Source of the DNA: Bacteroidales bacterium UBA4345
GTDB lineage: Bacteria; Bacteroidota; Bacteroidia; Bacteroidales; Paludibacteraceae
Direction of reading: 5' to 3'
Assembly (NCBI GenBank): GCA_002396385.1
Contig: DGTD01000124.1
Coordinates: 1 to 15,190, forward strand
DNA length: 15,190 nt
Shown: positions 1 through 9,238 of the stretch, in pieces
How positions within the stretch are numbered: position 1 is the first letter of the stretch
How the letters are laid out: each line of letters begins with the position of its first letter
The notes under the pieces: model-generated
The model's database searches: none
What the model was told of the DNA's origin: nothing
The model's input: the letters and a program-made list of their open reading frames with translations, nothing else
Translations under genes and position numbers: made by a program

Positions 1-449
1 TCTATCCCCTCTATCACCCGCTCCGGATTGCCTTGCTCCGCCATCTGGAAGAGGTGGTAGTGCTCGGTGCCGCTGAAGGCGTTGTCGTTCACAATGCTGA
101 GCGAGTAGACCGGTTGCAGACTGCTGTAGCTGTAGCCCTTGTCCGCCTGCTTGACGTAGGCTTTCGACGCATTGAACAGCACACGCTGCTTGAACTCGTC
201 GGTCCAGTACATCTGCATCTCCACAATGAACTGGCGCCCTTGGTCGTCCTTACACCGAACGTCGACTATGGAGTACTTTTTCAACGGGCTGTCGGGAACC
301 AACTCCGGTGGCAGGTATTCGACTTCCGACACTTTTGCCCCTTCCTTGAAAGGCAGCAGCGCATTCAAGAAGCTGATAATAAGGTCGGGGTGCTCTGCGA
401 ACACCGCCTTAAATGTCAAGTCGTATTTCGGATCCAAGTATTTTCCCAT
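1..449 (-). CDS. Rpn family PD-(D/E)XK nuclease / putative transposase, N-terminal part (runs off window)
   Basis: The minus strand reads from an ATG at 447-449 without a stop to the window edge, giving 149 residues. The start MGKYLDPKYDLTFKAVF and the following SFLNALLP segment are typical of the Rpn (recombination-promoting nuclease) / PDDEXK-family transposase group common in Bacteroidetes. The nuclease core is visible: D63 in SIVDVR, followed by E77 and Q79 in FIVEMQ, which fits the D...ExQ form of the PD-(D/E)XK motif. Family members are about 290-310 residues, so roughly half the protein lies outside the window. Rpn proteins are DNA endonucleases that promote RecA-independent recombination; in Bacteroidetes they are numerous and often of unknown role. 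No partner gene is visible. The family call is firm; activity is inferred only from the motif. Confidence 0.85.
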   Translation of the reverse strand, partial: MGKYLDPKYDLTFKAVFAEHPDLIISFLNALLPFKEGAKVSEVEYLPPELVPDSPLKKYSIVDVRCKDDQGRQFIVEMQMYWTDEFKQRVLFNASKAYVKQADKGYSYSSLQPVYSLSIVNDNAFSGTEHYHLFQMAEQGNPERVIEGI

Positions 450-978
450 AGTGACTACTTTTTCAATTTTCACAAAAATAACAATTTAGCGGTAAGATTG
501 CAACTTACAAAACTCCGCATAATTTGGTAATGCAAAAGGATATAAAATGGGTAGTAAAGGCTACTAAAATAGCTCCCTTTGCAGACTGCAAAAGATTGGT
601 CGTTATTACGTTGTAAAAAACTAAGAATAAATAGTTCTATCATTATAAGTGATGTGCAAATCCTATGGGCAAAAGGAAATCAATAATTTAGAAAAGTTTT
701 TTGAATGGAGTAGCTATTTTTTTAAAATCCTTGAATTTAAAATAACGGCATAATTTTTAATCAGCAGGAAAGGCTATTTCACGCATCAAATTTAACGCCT
801 CCATCATCATATTCTTTTTAAATAAGTCATTGCCAAGACAAATACACTATAGTACTCCCCATTTTTTGACAACTGGTTAATACTTTTTTCTCTTCTAAAG
901 GAGTATTATAAAGAGTTTTGCAACCAGATTGCGCTTGTTTTCGTCTTTCTTTGCAATGATAACTAAAGCAAAGAGCTT
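450..978. other. AT-rich intergenic region without a convincing gene
   Basis: These 529 bases separate two divergently transcribed genes, so promoters for both should lie here, but I see no clean TTTG/TAnnTTTG pair with the usual spacing. Small palindromes are present: TAGTA-aaggc-TACTA at 552-566 and the perfect TTTGCAG-A-CTGCAAA at 578-592. Minus-strand reading near 757-850 gives a 28-codon open stretch too short to call. The base composition is clearly more AT-rich than that of the neighbouring genes. Confidence 0.6.
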
Positions 979-1638
979 ATGAAAGACAAGATTATAGATT
1001 CGTATAAGTTTAGCAAGAATTTTTACGATGATGCCCTTACACAAGGCAAATGGTGGAGTAAACTCTATTTTAAACTACTGTGGGGTGGTGTTGACGACAA
1101 AATGATTGCGAATACGGTACTTGGCTGGATTCCCGACAATTTTTCTGGCAAGTTGCTCGATGTACCTACCGGTACGGCCGTATTTACAGCCGAGAAGTAT
1201 TCACAAATGACCGCTGCCGATATCACCTGTCTGGACTACAGCAGCGACATGCTGGAAGTGGCCGAACAGAGATTCAGGGAACTGGGACTTTCGAGTATTA
1301 AGATTATGAAGGGCGACGTGGCCGCACTTCCTTTTCCCGACGAAACTTTCGATACTGTTCTTTGCATGAACGGTTTACATGTCTTCCCCGATAAAGATAA
1401 AGCCTATGCCGAAATACTACGTACCATGAAAACAGGTGGAGAACTGCTTGCATGTTTCTACATTGCCGGACAACTGAAAATAGCCGATTGGCTGGCACAC
1501 AACTTTATGACGCGCATGGGTTGGTTTACACCTCCGTTCGACACTGTCGCCTCTCTGAAGGAAAGACTCACTCCTTACAATATCATAGATTTCCATGTCG
1601 AAGGAGCAATGGTCTTTTTCAGAGCCCGAAAAAAATGA
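979..1638 (+). CDS. class I SAM-dependent methyltransferase (UbiE/Methyltransf_11-like)
   Basis: This 219-residue protein has a class I methyltransferase fold. The SAM-binding loop (motif I) is at about residues 58-69, KLLDVPTGTAVF; it is a variant of the usual DxGxGxG, with P-T-G-T replacing G-C-G-T. Motif II follows near residue 84-96 (ITCLDYSSDML), then GDVAALPFPDETFD (the acidic residue contacting the SAM adenine region) and LRTMKTGGELL, the post-motif found in UbiE-like enzymes. There is no signal peptide or membrane segment, so it should be cytoplasmic. The substrate cannot be told from sequence; similarity is to small-molecule methyltransferases of the ubiquinone/menaquinone type, but it should not be called ubiE. 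It stands alone, convergent with enolase, and shares the terminator at 1657-1684. Confidence 0.85.
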   Translation: MKDKIIDSYKFSKNFYDDALTQGKWWSKLYFKLLWGGVDDKMIANTVLGWIPDNFSGKLLDVPTGTAVFTAEKYSQMTAADITCLDYSSDMLEVAEQRFRELGLSSIKIMKGDVAALPFPDETFDTVLCMNGLHVFPDKDKAYAEILRTMKTGGELLACFYIAGQLKIADWLAHNFMTRMGWFTPPFDTVASLKERLTPYNIIDFHVEGAMVFFRARKK

Positions 1639-1656
1639 AGGATATCTCTATAAGTG

Positions 1657-1684
1657 AAAAGGCCCGCTTCACAGTGGGCCTTTT
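1657..1684. terminator. bidirectional rho-independent terminator between methyltransferase and enolase
   Basis: AAAAGGCCC (1657-1665) pairs with GGGCCTTTT (1676-1684) in a perfect nine-base stem, and inner pairs can shorten the loop. The stem is followed by T residues when read on either strand, so it can end the plus-strand methyltransferase transcript and the minus-strand enolase transcript. Confidence 0.85.
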
Positions 1685-1719
1685 CCGGTATTAATGATTT
1701 ACACAAATAAAGCAGTGCC

Positions 1720-3036
<1,317 letters not shown>

Positions 3037-3099
3037 TTATGTTTAAATTTTAACACGTATTCGTTGTTTTGTTTTGCTTTTGCATATTACGATGCATAG

Positions 3100-3130
3100 C
3101 AAAGTTAGCTTTGGCGGTATATAGATGCAA
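3100..3130 (-). promoter_or_regulatory. predicted Bacteroidetes-type promoter for enolase
   Basis: On the minus strand a perfect -7 box TAACTTTG occupies 3107-3100. Nineteen bases upstream is TTGC (3130-3127), a fair match to the -33 element. Transcription would start near 3093 and leave a leader of about 65 bases before the enolase ATG. Confidence 0.6.
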
Positions 3131-3185
3131 TCACCTAAAATAATGATTTCGGTGGTCGTCTCTAACCAGTTATGGGGAAGGCGGT

Positions 3186-3515
3186 TTATTCGGGCACGTA
3201 AATGATTTCTCCGTTTTCCAGCTGGTAGGCTGTGCCCACACGCTTGCCTTTGTCGCCGCTGCTTTCGCTGTTCTTGTCGGCTGTGTAGCGTTCTATCTTC
3301 TCTCCCTTCTTTGTAATGATTTCCATGTCTTCCTTGCCCGGATTTTTTACTACTGTAAAATCCTCCTTACTAAACATTTCCGTCATGCTGTAATGGCTGA
3401 CCAGTGCCACCATCAGTGCCACCGCAAACACCATAGCGGCGTCGAAGAGGTTCGACACGACGCTCATCGGGTCGTCGTCGTCATCATGTTGTCGTCGTTG
3501 TCTTCTGTTCCTCAT
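3186..3515 (-). CDS. hmuV: HmuV: DUF2149 family, single-span ExbD-like protein of the heme operon
   Basis: The 109-residue product matches the DUF2149 pattern: a basic then acidic N-terminus (D11-D15), the motif DPMSVVSNLFDAAMVFAVA, one membrane span at about residues 23-42, and a hydrophilic domain of about 65 residues ending in a short beta-type ELENGEIIYVPE-like tail. Topology is N-in, with the C-terminal domain in the periplasm, the same as ExbD/TolR/MotB. D25 sits at the start of the membrane span, where ExbD and MotB carry their proton-accepting aspartate. Its start overlaps the hmuU stop by four bases (ATGA), implying coupled translation. Last gene of the operon. DUF2149 proteins next to MotA/TolQ-like proteins and CobN-type chelatases are also known in methanogenic archaea. 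Family call is strong; proton-motor role is inference. Confidence 0.85.
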   Translation of the reverse strand: MRNRRQRRQHDDDDDPMSVVSNLFDAAMVFAVALMVALVSHYSMTEMFSKEDFTVVKNPGKEDMEIITKKGEKIERYTADKNSESSGDKGKRVGTAYQLENGEIIYVPE

Positions 3516-4105
3516 TTTGTTTCTTCAATTAGGTCGCACACATATTGCAAGTTGTTGGTGTCTTGGTCTATCCAGCGTTGACCTACTTGTTTGGTGACAA
3601 AGCCGATGGCGGCCGAAAACAATCCCACCACCGTGGTGGCAAAGGCAATCTGCATGTTGTAAGCCATGGTCTCCATGTCGCCGGCCGTCAGGCCTACCAA
3701 GGCCGGTCCCATTGGTATAAGGGTTCCCATCAGACCTAGCATAGGCCCCATCTTTATAAGGGTTTTCGACAGCGCCAGTTCTTTCTCTGCTTCTATCTCG
3801 AACTGCGCTTCTAGGTAGTCGACTCTGGCTTGGCTGTTGCGCGCCTCTACCACGTCGCGCATGTAGCGGCTCACTAGCGAGGCTTTCGACTTTGGCAGTC
3901 TGTCACCAATGGTTGTCAGGTTTTCATTGTTGAGGTCTTTTACTGCCTGCAGTACAATGACTCCGTTCTTACGCTTTTGCATCATCTGTCCGAAAAAGGC
4001 TCCCAAAAGGAAGAGTGAACGGATAAAGAAGTATATGAGTAACAGGGTTACAGGAACTAATAGCCCATATGATATCCAATAAAGGGCGTCTGAAATAAAA
4101 TGCAT
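3512..4105 (-). CDS. hmuU: HmuU: MotA/TolQ/ExbB proton-channel family protein
   Basis: The 197-residue product has the MotA/TolQ/ExbB layout: a first membrane span at about residues 11-38, a cytoplasmic stretch of about 75 residues containing the amphipathic YLEAQFEIEAEKELALSKTL helix, then two closely spaced spans. The family signature is clear in GPMLGLMGTLIPMGPAL (second span) and AFATTVVGLFSAAIGF (third span). ExbB and MotA relatives form proton-conducting pentamers around an ExbD/MotB-like partner, and HmuV next door fits that partner. Length is usual for short TolQ/ExbB types. It starts 25 bases after the hmuT stop and overlaps hmuV. It probably serves HmuS rather than TonB, because it is co-transcribed with the chelatase-like gene and no tonB is here; that assignment is inference. 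Confidence 0.88.
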   Translation of the reverse strand: MHFISDALYWISYGLLVPVTLLLIYFFIRSLFLLGAFFGQMMQKRKNGVIVLQAVKDLNNENLTTIGDRLPKSKASLVSRYMRDVVEARNSQARVDYLEAQFEIEAEKELALSKTLIKMGPMLGLMGTLIPMGPALVGLTAGDMETMAYNMQIAFATTVVGLFSAAIGFVTKQVGQRWIDQDTNNLQYVCDLIEETK

Positions 4106-4130
4106 GTTCTTTTTATTTTTGCTTTCTTGA

Positions 4131-4817
4131 TTAATGTTTTCTGTTTTGTCTTATCTGTCGGGTGGCCATTCCTGCCGCTCCGCCTGCAAGTATGACCGAC
4201 ACAACCACCAACAACGACTTCCAGTCGATTTGCGTGTTGCCCGCCACTGCGGTTTTTCCGTTGACGGTGGTCACTATACAGAGTATGCCGGTGGCTATGT
4301 TGCCTATAAAGAGCAGCTCAAGCCTGATGTCTTTTTCGGGCAGCAACCATTTTACCAAGTACGACAGGATGGGAATAGCTATGGCGATGGCGACGCCTAG
4401 CGCCCATGCCACCAGCTGGAAGTCGGAACCGGGGAATGCAAAGATGGTCCAAACCAGCAGACTGAACAGCACGATGAAGACGGTCAGACCAGGGAAGTGC
4501 GTCAACAGCAGGTGCCTCACTTTCTGCTTGTTACTTTTGTCTTCTCCGGCTAGTTCTCCTGCCATCGAAAAGCAGAAAACGAGTTGGAGGGCAGTATCGA
4601 TGGTCAGCAATACTGCCGTGTCGAGCATCTGTTGCTGGTTGTTCAGCCAGTCGGCTATCTGTGTGCGGCTTTGCTCTATGGCCAACGGCCAGCTCAGCGC
4701 CACCACCAGCAGCGCCACTATGGCCAGCGCCATTGTCTCTCTGATGTGCAGGAAACTCAGCTTCAACACAAAGTTGAATAGCACCAGTACCATCAGCACT
4801 ATTACGGCTGTCTCCAT
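4131..4817 (-). CDS. hmuT: HmuT: polytopic membrane protein (DUF2162-like)
   Basis: The 228-residue product is almost entirely hydrophobic, with about seven predicted membrane spans (near residues 3-18, 28-46, 66-86, 107-128, 133-155, 167-186 and 204-221) and a basic C-terminal tail RQIRQNRKH, so the C-terminus should be cytoplasmic. Position and size match hmuT of the Porphyromonas gingivalis hmuYRSTUV operon, and the arrangement CobN-like / membrane protein / MotA-TolQ-like / DUF2149 resembles archaeal clusters in which this slot is a DUF2162 protein. It starts five bases after the hmuS stop. No ATP-binding or periplasmic-binding motif is present, so it is not the substrate-binding HmuT of the unrelated Yersinia ABC heme transporter that shares the name. 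Its molecular function is not known. Confidence 0.75.
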   Translation of the reverse strand: METAVIVLMVLVLFNFVLKLSFLHIRETMALAIVALLVVALSWPLAIEQSRTQIADWLNNQQQMLDTAVLLTIDTALQLVFCFSMAGELAGEDKSNKQKVRHLLLTHFPGLTVFIVLFSLLVWTIFAFPGSDFQLVAWALGVAIAIAIPILSYLVKWLLPEKDIRLELLFIGNIATGILCIVTTVNGKTAVAGNTQIDWKSLLVVVSVILAGGAAGMATRQIRQNRKH

Positions 4818-4822
4818 ATCGG

Positions 4823-7800
4823 TTACTCTCCCTCGTTGTTTTTCCTACGTTTGCGCACCAGCCAGACCATCAGTGCCAGTACCGCTACCACGCCAATTAC
4901 GGCAGCCGCACCGCTGAGCACGTTAGTTGCAGTGTTAGCAGTGTTGTTGAGGTCTTCCTTCTTCATAACGGTGCCTTTTTTGTCGTTGCTGGCCTGTTGC
5001 TCGCGTATTTCTTTAATATTCTGTTTGTACTCGTTGGCCTGTTCGGCGTTGGTGCTGCTTGCTATAAACTGGCGGAGTTTGGCATTGTCGCACACAAATC
5101 CAGAGCAACTAGGTTTATATTTGTTCACCAGTTGTGTGTGCAGGTCGGCAATGTCGGCCAGTTGTTGCTCGCTTGCTTTCCACATGCCTTTTCTGGCGGT
5201 TTCCATCATTACAGCGGTCATCTCTTCCAAAGCGGCAGGATTTTCTCTCTCGAAGAACTCCCTAACGCCAAGTTTGTGTTTGTCTTTAACGTAGGTGTCG
5301 TAAATCTCGTCCCACATTTCTTTGTCGATAGCCTTCGGCTTCATCACGTTCCAGCCGTAGGTGTTGGTAATAATTTCGCTGAACTCGCCTGCCGAGCTGG
5401 CACCCCCTTTCATTTTCTCTTTAATGTAGGTTGGATTAAAGATGGTGGTGCGGCTTTCTACACCTATAGCCTCCTTCACCTCTTGCATGCGCATCCGGTT
5501 GTGGTTGCGGTAGTCGCTCATATACGCGTCGGGGTCTTTGCCGGTCACATTACGGACGGTCAGGTTCAGTCCTCCCATAAACTCGTATACGTGGTCGAGG
5601 CTGAGTGCGCCCCATGTGTTGCTCTGTCGGGGTTGGACGACGACATCTGTCCGGGTCAGGGCGGCTTCGAACGCGGTCTGTCGGAAAGACTCCCAGTTCT
5701 TTTCCGAACCGTAGAAAGCGCCCATGTTGTTGAGGTATACTTCGGCAATCTCCTTTTCGCTCTCCCATTTGTCGCCTGCGGTCACCATGCCTTGTATGCC
5801 GGTGCCGTAACCTCCGTTCTGAGCACCGAATACGCGGTAGGTCGAAATTTCGCGGGCCTCTTTAGGTGATATGCCTTTTTCTACAAGCACCCGCTCGCTC
5901 TCTGTGACACCCTCTTTCACCATATTGGCATATTCATCATCGCTGGCAGCTGCGGCCATTTCGACCGCACGGTTGACGAGGAACAGCCTCGACGCGGCTA
6001 TGTCGCGCAACTGGCCACTGGTCTGCACAACGACGTCAATGCGTGGTCGGCCCAGCTCTTTGCTCGGTATTAGTCTGATGTCGGTTACACGTCCGAAGGC
6101 ATCGCGGATTGGCTCAACTCCTAACATATAGAGTACTTGTGCGATGGTCGCACCTCCCGTTTCGATAAATTCACCGCTCCATAGGGTGTAGCTCACCTTG
6201 CGTGGCAGGCTGTCGTTGTGGGCCTTCCGGTACATGCTGATGGTATTCTCGGCCAACGCCTTTCCTTTCTCCCAGGCGTCTTCTGTTGGCGTGTTCTCGG
6301 CGTTGATGCCGTACAGGTTGCGCCCGGTCGGCAGGGTGTTGGGGTTCACAATCGGGTCTCCGCCAGGGCTTGGGGCGGTATAGCCACCATTCAGTGCATT
6401 GGTCATCGATGCCAATTCCTTAGCGGGGCTTGACTGTAGCAATAACTTGTAATTCGAAACGTTTTTAATGGCGCGCTCTATTTCGTTAATGGCATGGGCT
6501 TTGGCCTTCTGTTCCTTGGTATAGGTCGGACCCTTTTTTGCCATCATGGCCGCCATCCCCTCCTTTTTTGAAACGCTGTCTTTCCCGCCTTTGCCTTTGT
6601 GCCCTGTGTTTTTAGAACTGTCGTTCACCAGTTTAGGACCATGGTACCACTCTTGTTCCTGTTTGATGGCGTCCATCATTTCTTTCGGGAATTTGCCCGT
6701 TTTTTCCATCATCTTGAAGGTGGTCTCCGACATTTGTGGAACTTTTTTAGACTTCATCAGTCCCTTTTTCCTCAGTTCGCTGACCGTAGGCTGTTTGCCT
6801 TTCTTATTTGCCGTGTCTTTTTTGGCCTTGTCGGCTGTGCTGGTCAGTTGCATGCGCATCATCATCGCCATCAGGTCTTGCTCGCTGTTGTCTTCAATTT
6901 TTCGGGCTTCTGCGAATTCGTCGGCGCTGATTCCAGCAGTTTTCATAACCAGTTGGTCCTTAGCCGTAACCCGGTTAGTGAGCAGTTGCTCCACCAGTTT
7001 TTTGGCAGGCGCCATATAACGGCTGTCGAACTGCAGTTTGTGCTTTTCCACATCGCTGCTGGCTCTTCCCTTCAGTTTGTCGAGGGCCAGCACACTGTAA
7101 GCGATAGGGTCGGTTGCCATAGCAAAAACACTGCTGGTAATGCGCTGTGGCTCGTAAGGGGTTCCAAGCGTGTAGAGTTGACCCACAATCTTTTCGTTAA
7201 CAATTTCTTCTGCAAAACTCTCAATACGTTCAATATCGTCTTCACTGTAGGCGGGACCACTGGCGGTAGTGTCGAGACGGAGTTCACGGCTGATGCCCAT
7301 CTCAATGGCCAGACTGCGTATTTTTGTGGCGCAGCGTTGCGCGTCGGCAGTGTTTCCGTTGTCCATAGCCTTTTCGTAACTGCCTATAGCGTCGGTCAGC
7401 CTGTTGTAGGTAGTCCGCAGGTTACTCTCCAGAAAAGGAGCGGTAAGGTGCGACTGCGTAACCGCATACGAGCGGCGTTTGGCAATCATAGCCTCACCTA
7501 CGTCGCCGATGGTGTAGATGTAGAAGTGCGGCATTTCGCCCACTAGGCGGTCGGGCCAGTCGTTGCTGCTGAGGGCTACCTGTTTACGCGGGGTGAACTC
7601 AAGCGAGCCGTGCGTGCCGAAGTGGATAATGGCATCGGCCTTGAACTCGTATTTCGTCCACAAATACGAAGCTATATAACTGTAGGGTGGTGCCACATTG
7701 GCGCCATGCACAATTTTAAAGGTGTCACTTCCGGCTGCAGCAGCGCCTTGTGGCATAAGCAACACGTTACCAAACTGCAGGCGGGCAAGAGCCAACTGGT

Positions 7801-9220
7801 TGCCATTGGTCATCTGGTTTCCAGGAAAATCACCATTCACTTTCTTCATCTCGTCCAGTGCCTCTTGGCTCAGCCATCGCTGGGTCCATTGTTCGAACTG
7901 TTTGCGGCTGACTAGTACGGGGCTCGCCTCGTTAATGAACCTCTGTTGTGCACCTTTCGCATAAGAGCCGAACACTTTACCCCTATTTTGGATAAGGGCT
8001 TCTAATTCCTTGGCCGATTGGGGCAGTCCGTCTACCTTGTAACCTTCCTTTTTCAGATTAAGCAGCAGGTTGTAGAGAGATGGGGCAACTTCCATACCAG
8101 CAGCGGCCATGGCACTCTGTCCAGGCCCCTTGTAATAGTAAATAGCGACTTTTTTCTCGGCATTTGGCTTTTTCTTCAATCTGATGTGGTTGTTCACTGC
8201 CATGACGAAGGTGTTCAACCGGTCGGGGATGGCAACCACGTGGCGCAGTCCTTCGGCATCTTCTTCATGGGCGAACAGCACAAACGGACGTATGGCACCG
8301 TCAATTTCTGGCGTTACAACACTTTGTGAGAGGAAGCCGCCGTTCATACCCATCTTGTCGGCCTCCCATTCGCTTTTAAGGCGGTTGACGTTCAGGGTCA
8401 GGAATAGAGGAATGTTCTGTTTTTTCAGGTAGTCGACCATATAGTCTCCCATTCGTCCGTGCGCCATGTTGATGACGGCAGACGGGTTGATACTGTCAAT
8501 CTGGTTGGTGGTTATCAGGCGTTGCACGCTGTTGACACAGTACACCATGTTACCCGTCTCTTCCAGTGCCTTGGCCATGGCCGAAGGTTCGCCCATAGCA
8601 CCGGTGATGATGATGCGTGGTGCTTTCTCGTTCCATAAACCGTTCTGTTTCAGGTAGGCGTTGTATTCCGATATGGTCTCAAACCCTTTGTTCTCTTGGT
8701 CTGCGTCTGTAACGTCGTAGTGGTAGAGCAGGTGGTTCTCGCGGGGAGCCACAACATCGGGCTCGTTGGCTCTGAATTTTTTACCGTCGACAAATTTTCG
8801 AACATACAGCAGCATGTTGCGGAAGTTCTTACGCCCTCCGTTTTGTGCGTACTGCTTCAGGAACTCCTGGTCAACGTCTTCCAAACTGCAAATGTTGTTG
8901 GCCGGATTTGTGGCTGAAAGCGTAAGGAAGGGCACTTTTTTTGAAATGTCTGTCAGTTGCTGGCGTTGTGCCTCGGTTATACGCATGCCCATAGCGTTCA
9001 TAAAAACCATATCGTAGTCCGACAGGTCGGCAATGTCGTCGGTGCTGACATCCTTTAGCTTGATAAAGGAATTGGTATTCGCCTTATTGATTTCTCCGAA
9101 GGTGATAATCTGGTAGTTGACGAATGCAATCCGGGTCGGACGCACCCACATTTTCCACACAAGAATGGCGCCAGCTATAAGAAGCACAGCCAGGACCGCT
9201 TTTAAAATCTTCTTCTTCAT
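4823..9220 (-). CDS. hmuS: HmuS: CobN/magnesium-chelatase-like protein, membrane anchored, predicted heme dechelatase
   Basis: The 1465-residue product belongs to the CobN/BchH large-subunit chelatase family. The family core is clear: HFGTHGSLEF at residues 533-542 (H533, H537, E541), then PDRLVGEMPHFYIYTIGDVGEA-type sequence and the AKRRSYAV segment, and further on GGATIAQVLYMLGVEP and the RIDVVVQTSGQLRD segment. Unlike cytoplasmic CobN, it begins MKKKILK followed by a hydrophobic span (about 7-25) and ends with another (about 1438-1455) plus a basic tail RKRRKN, which places the bulk in the periplasm. Residues about 780-905 form a Lys/Met-rich insertion (see findings). Within an hmu operon this protein is assigned to heme processing; removal of iron from heme has been proposed for Bacteroides HmuS (recalled from memory). 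It lies between hmuR (18-base gap) and hmuT. Family call is firm; reaction is inferred. Confidence 0.9.
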   Translation of the reverse strand: MKKKILKAVLAVLLIAGAILVWKMWVRPTRIAFVNYQIITFGEINKANTNSFIKLKDVSTDDIADLSDYDMVFMNAMGMRITEAQRQQLTDISKKVPFLTLSATNPANNICSLEDVDQEFLKQYAQNGGRKNFRNMLLYVRKFVDGKKFRANEPDVVAPRENHLLYHYDVTDADQENKGFETISEYNAYLKQNGLWNEKAPRIIITGAMGEPSAMAKALEETGNMVYCVNSVQRLITTNQIDSINPSAVINMAHGRMGDYMVDYLKKQNIPLFLTLNVNRLKSEWEADKMGMNGGFLSQSVVTPEIDGAIRPFVLFAHEEDAEGLRHVVAIPDRLNTFVMAVNNHIRLKKKPNAEKKVAIYYYKGPGQSAMAAAGMEVAPSLYNLLLNLKKEGYKVDGLPQSAKELEALIQNRGKVFGSYAKGAQQRFINEASPVLVSRKQFEQWTQRWLSQEALDEMKKVNGDFPGNQMTNGNQLALARLQFGNVLLMPQGAAAAGSDTFKIVHGANVAPPYSYIASYLWTKYEFKADAIIHFGTHGSLEFTPRKQVALSSNDWPDRLVGEMPHFYIYTIGDVGEAMIAKRRSYAVTQSHLTAPFLESNLRTTYNRLTDAIGSYEKAMDNGNTADAQRCATKIRSLAIEMGISRELRLDTTASGPAYSEDDIERIESFAEEIVNEKIVGQLYTLGTPYEPQRITSSVFAMATDPIAYSVLALDKLKGRASSDVEKHKLQFDSRYMAPAKKLVEQLLTNRVTAKDQLVMKTAGISADEFAEARKIEDNSEQDLMAMMMRMQLTSTADKAKKDTANKKGKQPTVSELRKKGLMKSKKVPQMSETTFKMMEKTGKFPKEMMDAIKQEQEWYHGPKLVNDSSKNTGHKGKGGKDSVSKKEGMAAMMAKKGPTYTKEQKAKAHAINEIERAIKNVSNYKLLLQSSPAKELASMTNALNGGYTAPSPGGDPIVNPNTLPTGRNLYGINAENTPTEDAWEKGKALAENTISMYRKAHNDSLPRKVSYTLWSGEFIETGGATIAQVLYMLGVEPIRDAFGRVTDIRLIPSKELGRPRIDVVVQTSGQLRDIAASRLFLVNRAVEMAAAASDDEYANMVKEGVTESERVLVEKGISPKEAREISTYRVFGAQNGGYGTGIQGMVTAGDKWESEKEIAEVYLNNMGAFYGSEKNWESFRQTAFEAALTRTDVVVQPRQSNTWGALSLDHVYEFMGGLNLTVRNVTGKDPDAYMSDYRNHNRMRMQEVKEAIGVESRTTIFNPTYIKEKMKGGASSAGEFSEIITNTYGWNVMKPKAIDKEMWDEIYDTYVKDKHKLGVREFFERENPAALEEMTAVMMETARKGMWKASEQQLADIADLHTQLVNKYKPSCSGFVCDNAKLRQFIASSTNAEQANEYKQNIKEIREQQASNDKKGTVMKKEDLNNTANTATNVLSGAAAVIGVVAVLALMVWLVRKRRKNNEGE

Positions 9221-9238
9221 TTACTTGCTATTTTGTTG

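Noticed and set aside
33..530. Plus-strand open frame of 165 codons at the left end
   Set aside because: It is antisense to the Rpn nuclease gene, whose motifs are clear, and shows no domain of its own.
757..848. Minus-strand 28-codon open stretch ending in ...LMREIAFPAD
   Set aside because: It might be the tail of a decayed gene because the composition looks coding, but it has no start in context and no recognised family; too short to support.
917..953. TTTG (917-920) and TTTCTTTG (946-953) as promoter of the methyltransferase gene
   Set aside because: The spacing of 25 bases is too long and the -7 box lacks the conserved TA, so the match is too weak to list.
4131..4817. hmuT and hmuU as an ABC heme importer, as the Yersinia gene names would suggest
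   Set aside because: No ABC ATPase, permease signature or substrate-binding protein is encoded; the products are a polytopic protein, a MotA/TolQ-like channel and a DUF2149 protein.
4162..7546. Long plus-strand open frames (for example 4162-4917, 4997-5869 and 6599-7546) opposite hmuT and hmuS
   Set aside because: They lie antisense to well-supported genes, have no recognisable domain, and arise from the codon bias of the opposite strand.
4823..9220. hmuS as cobN (cobalt chelatase for vitamin B12) or bchH (magnesium chelatase)
   Set aside because: The fold is shared, but the gene is in an hmuYR operon, the protein is anchored with a periplasmic body, and no cobalamin or chlorophyll genes or AAA+ partners are present.
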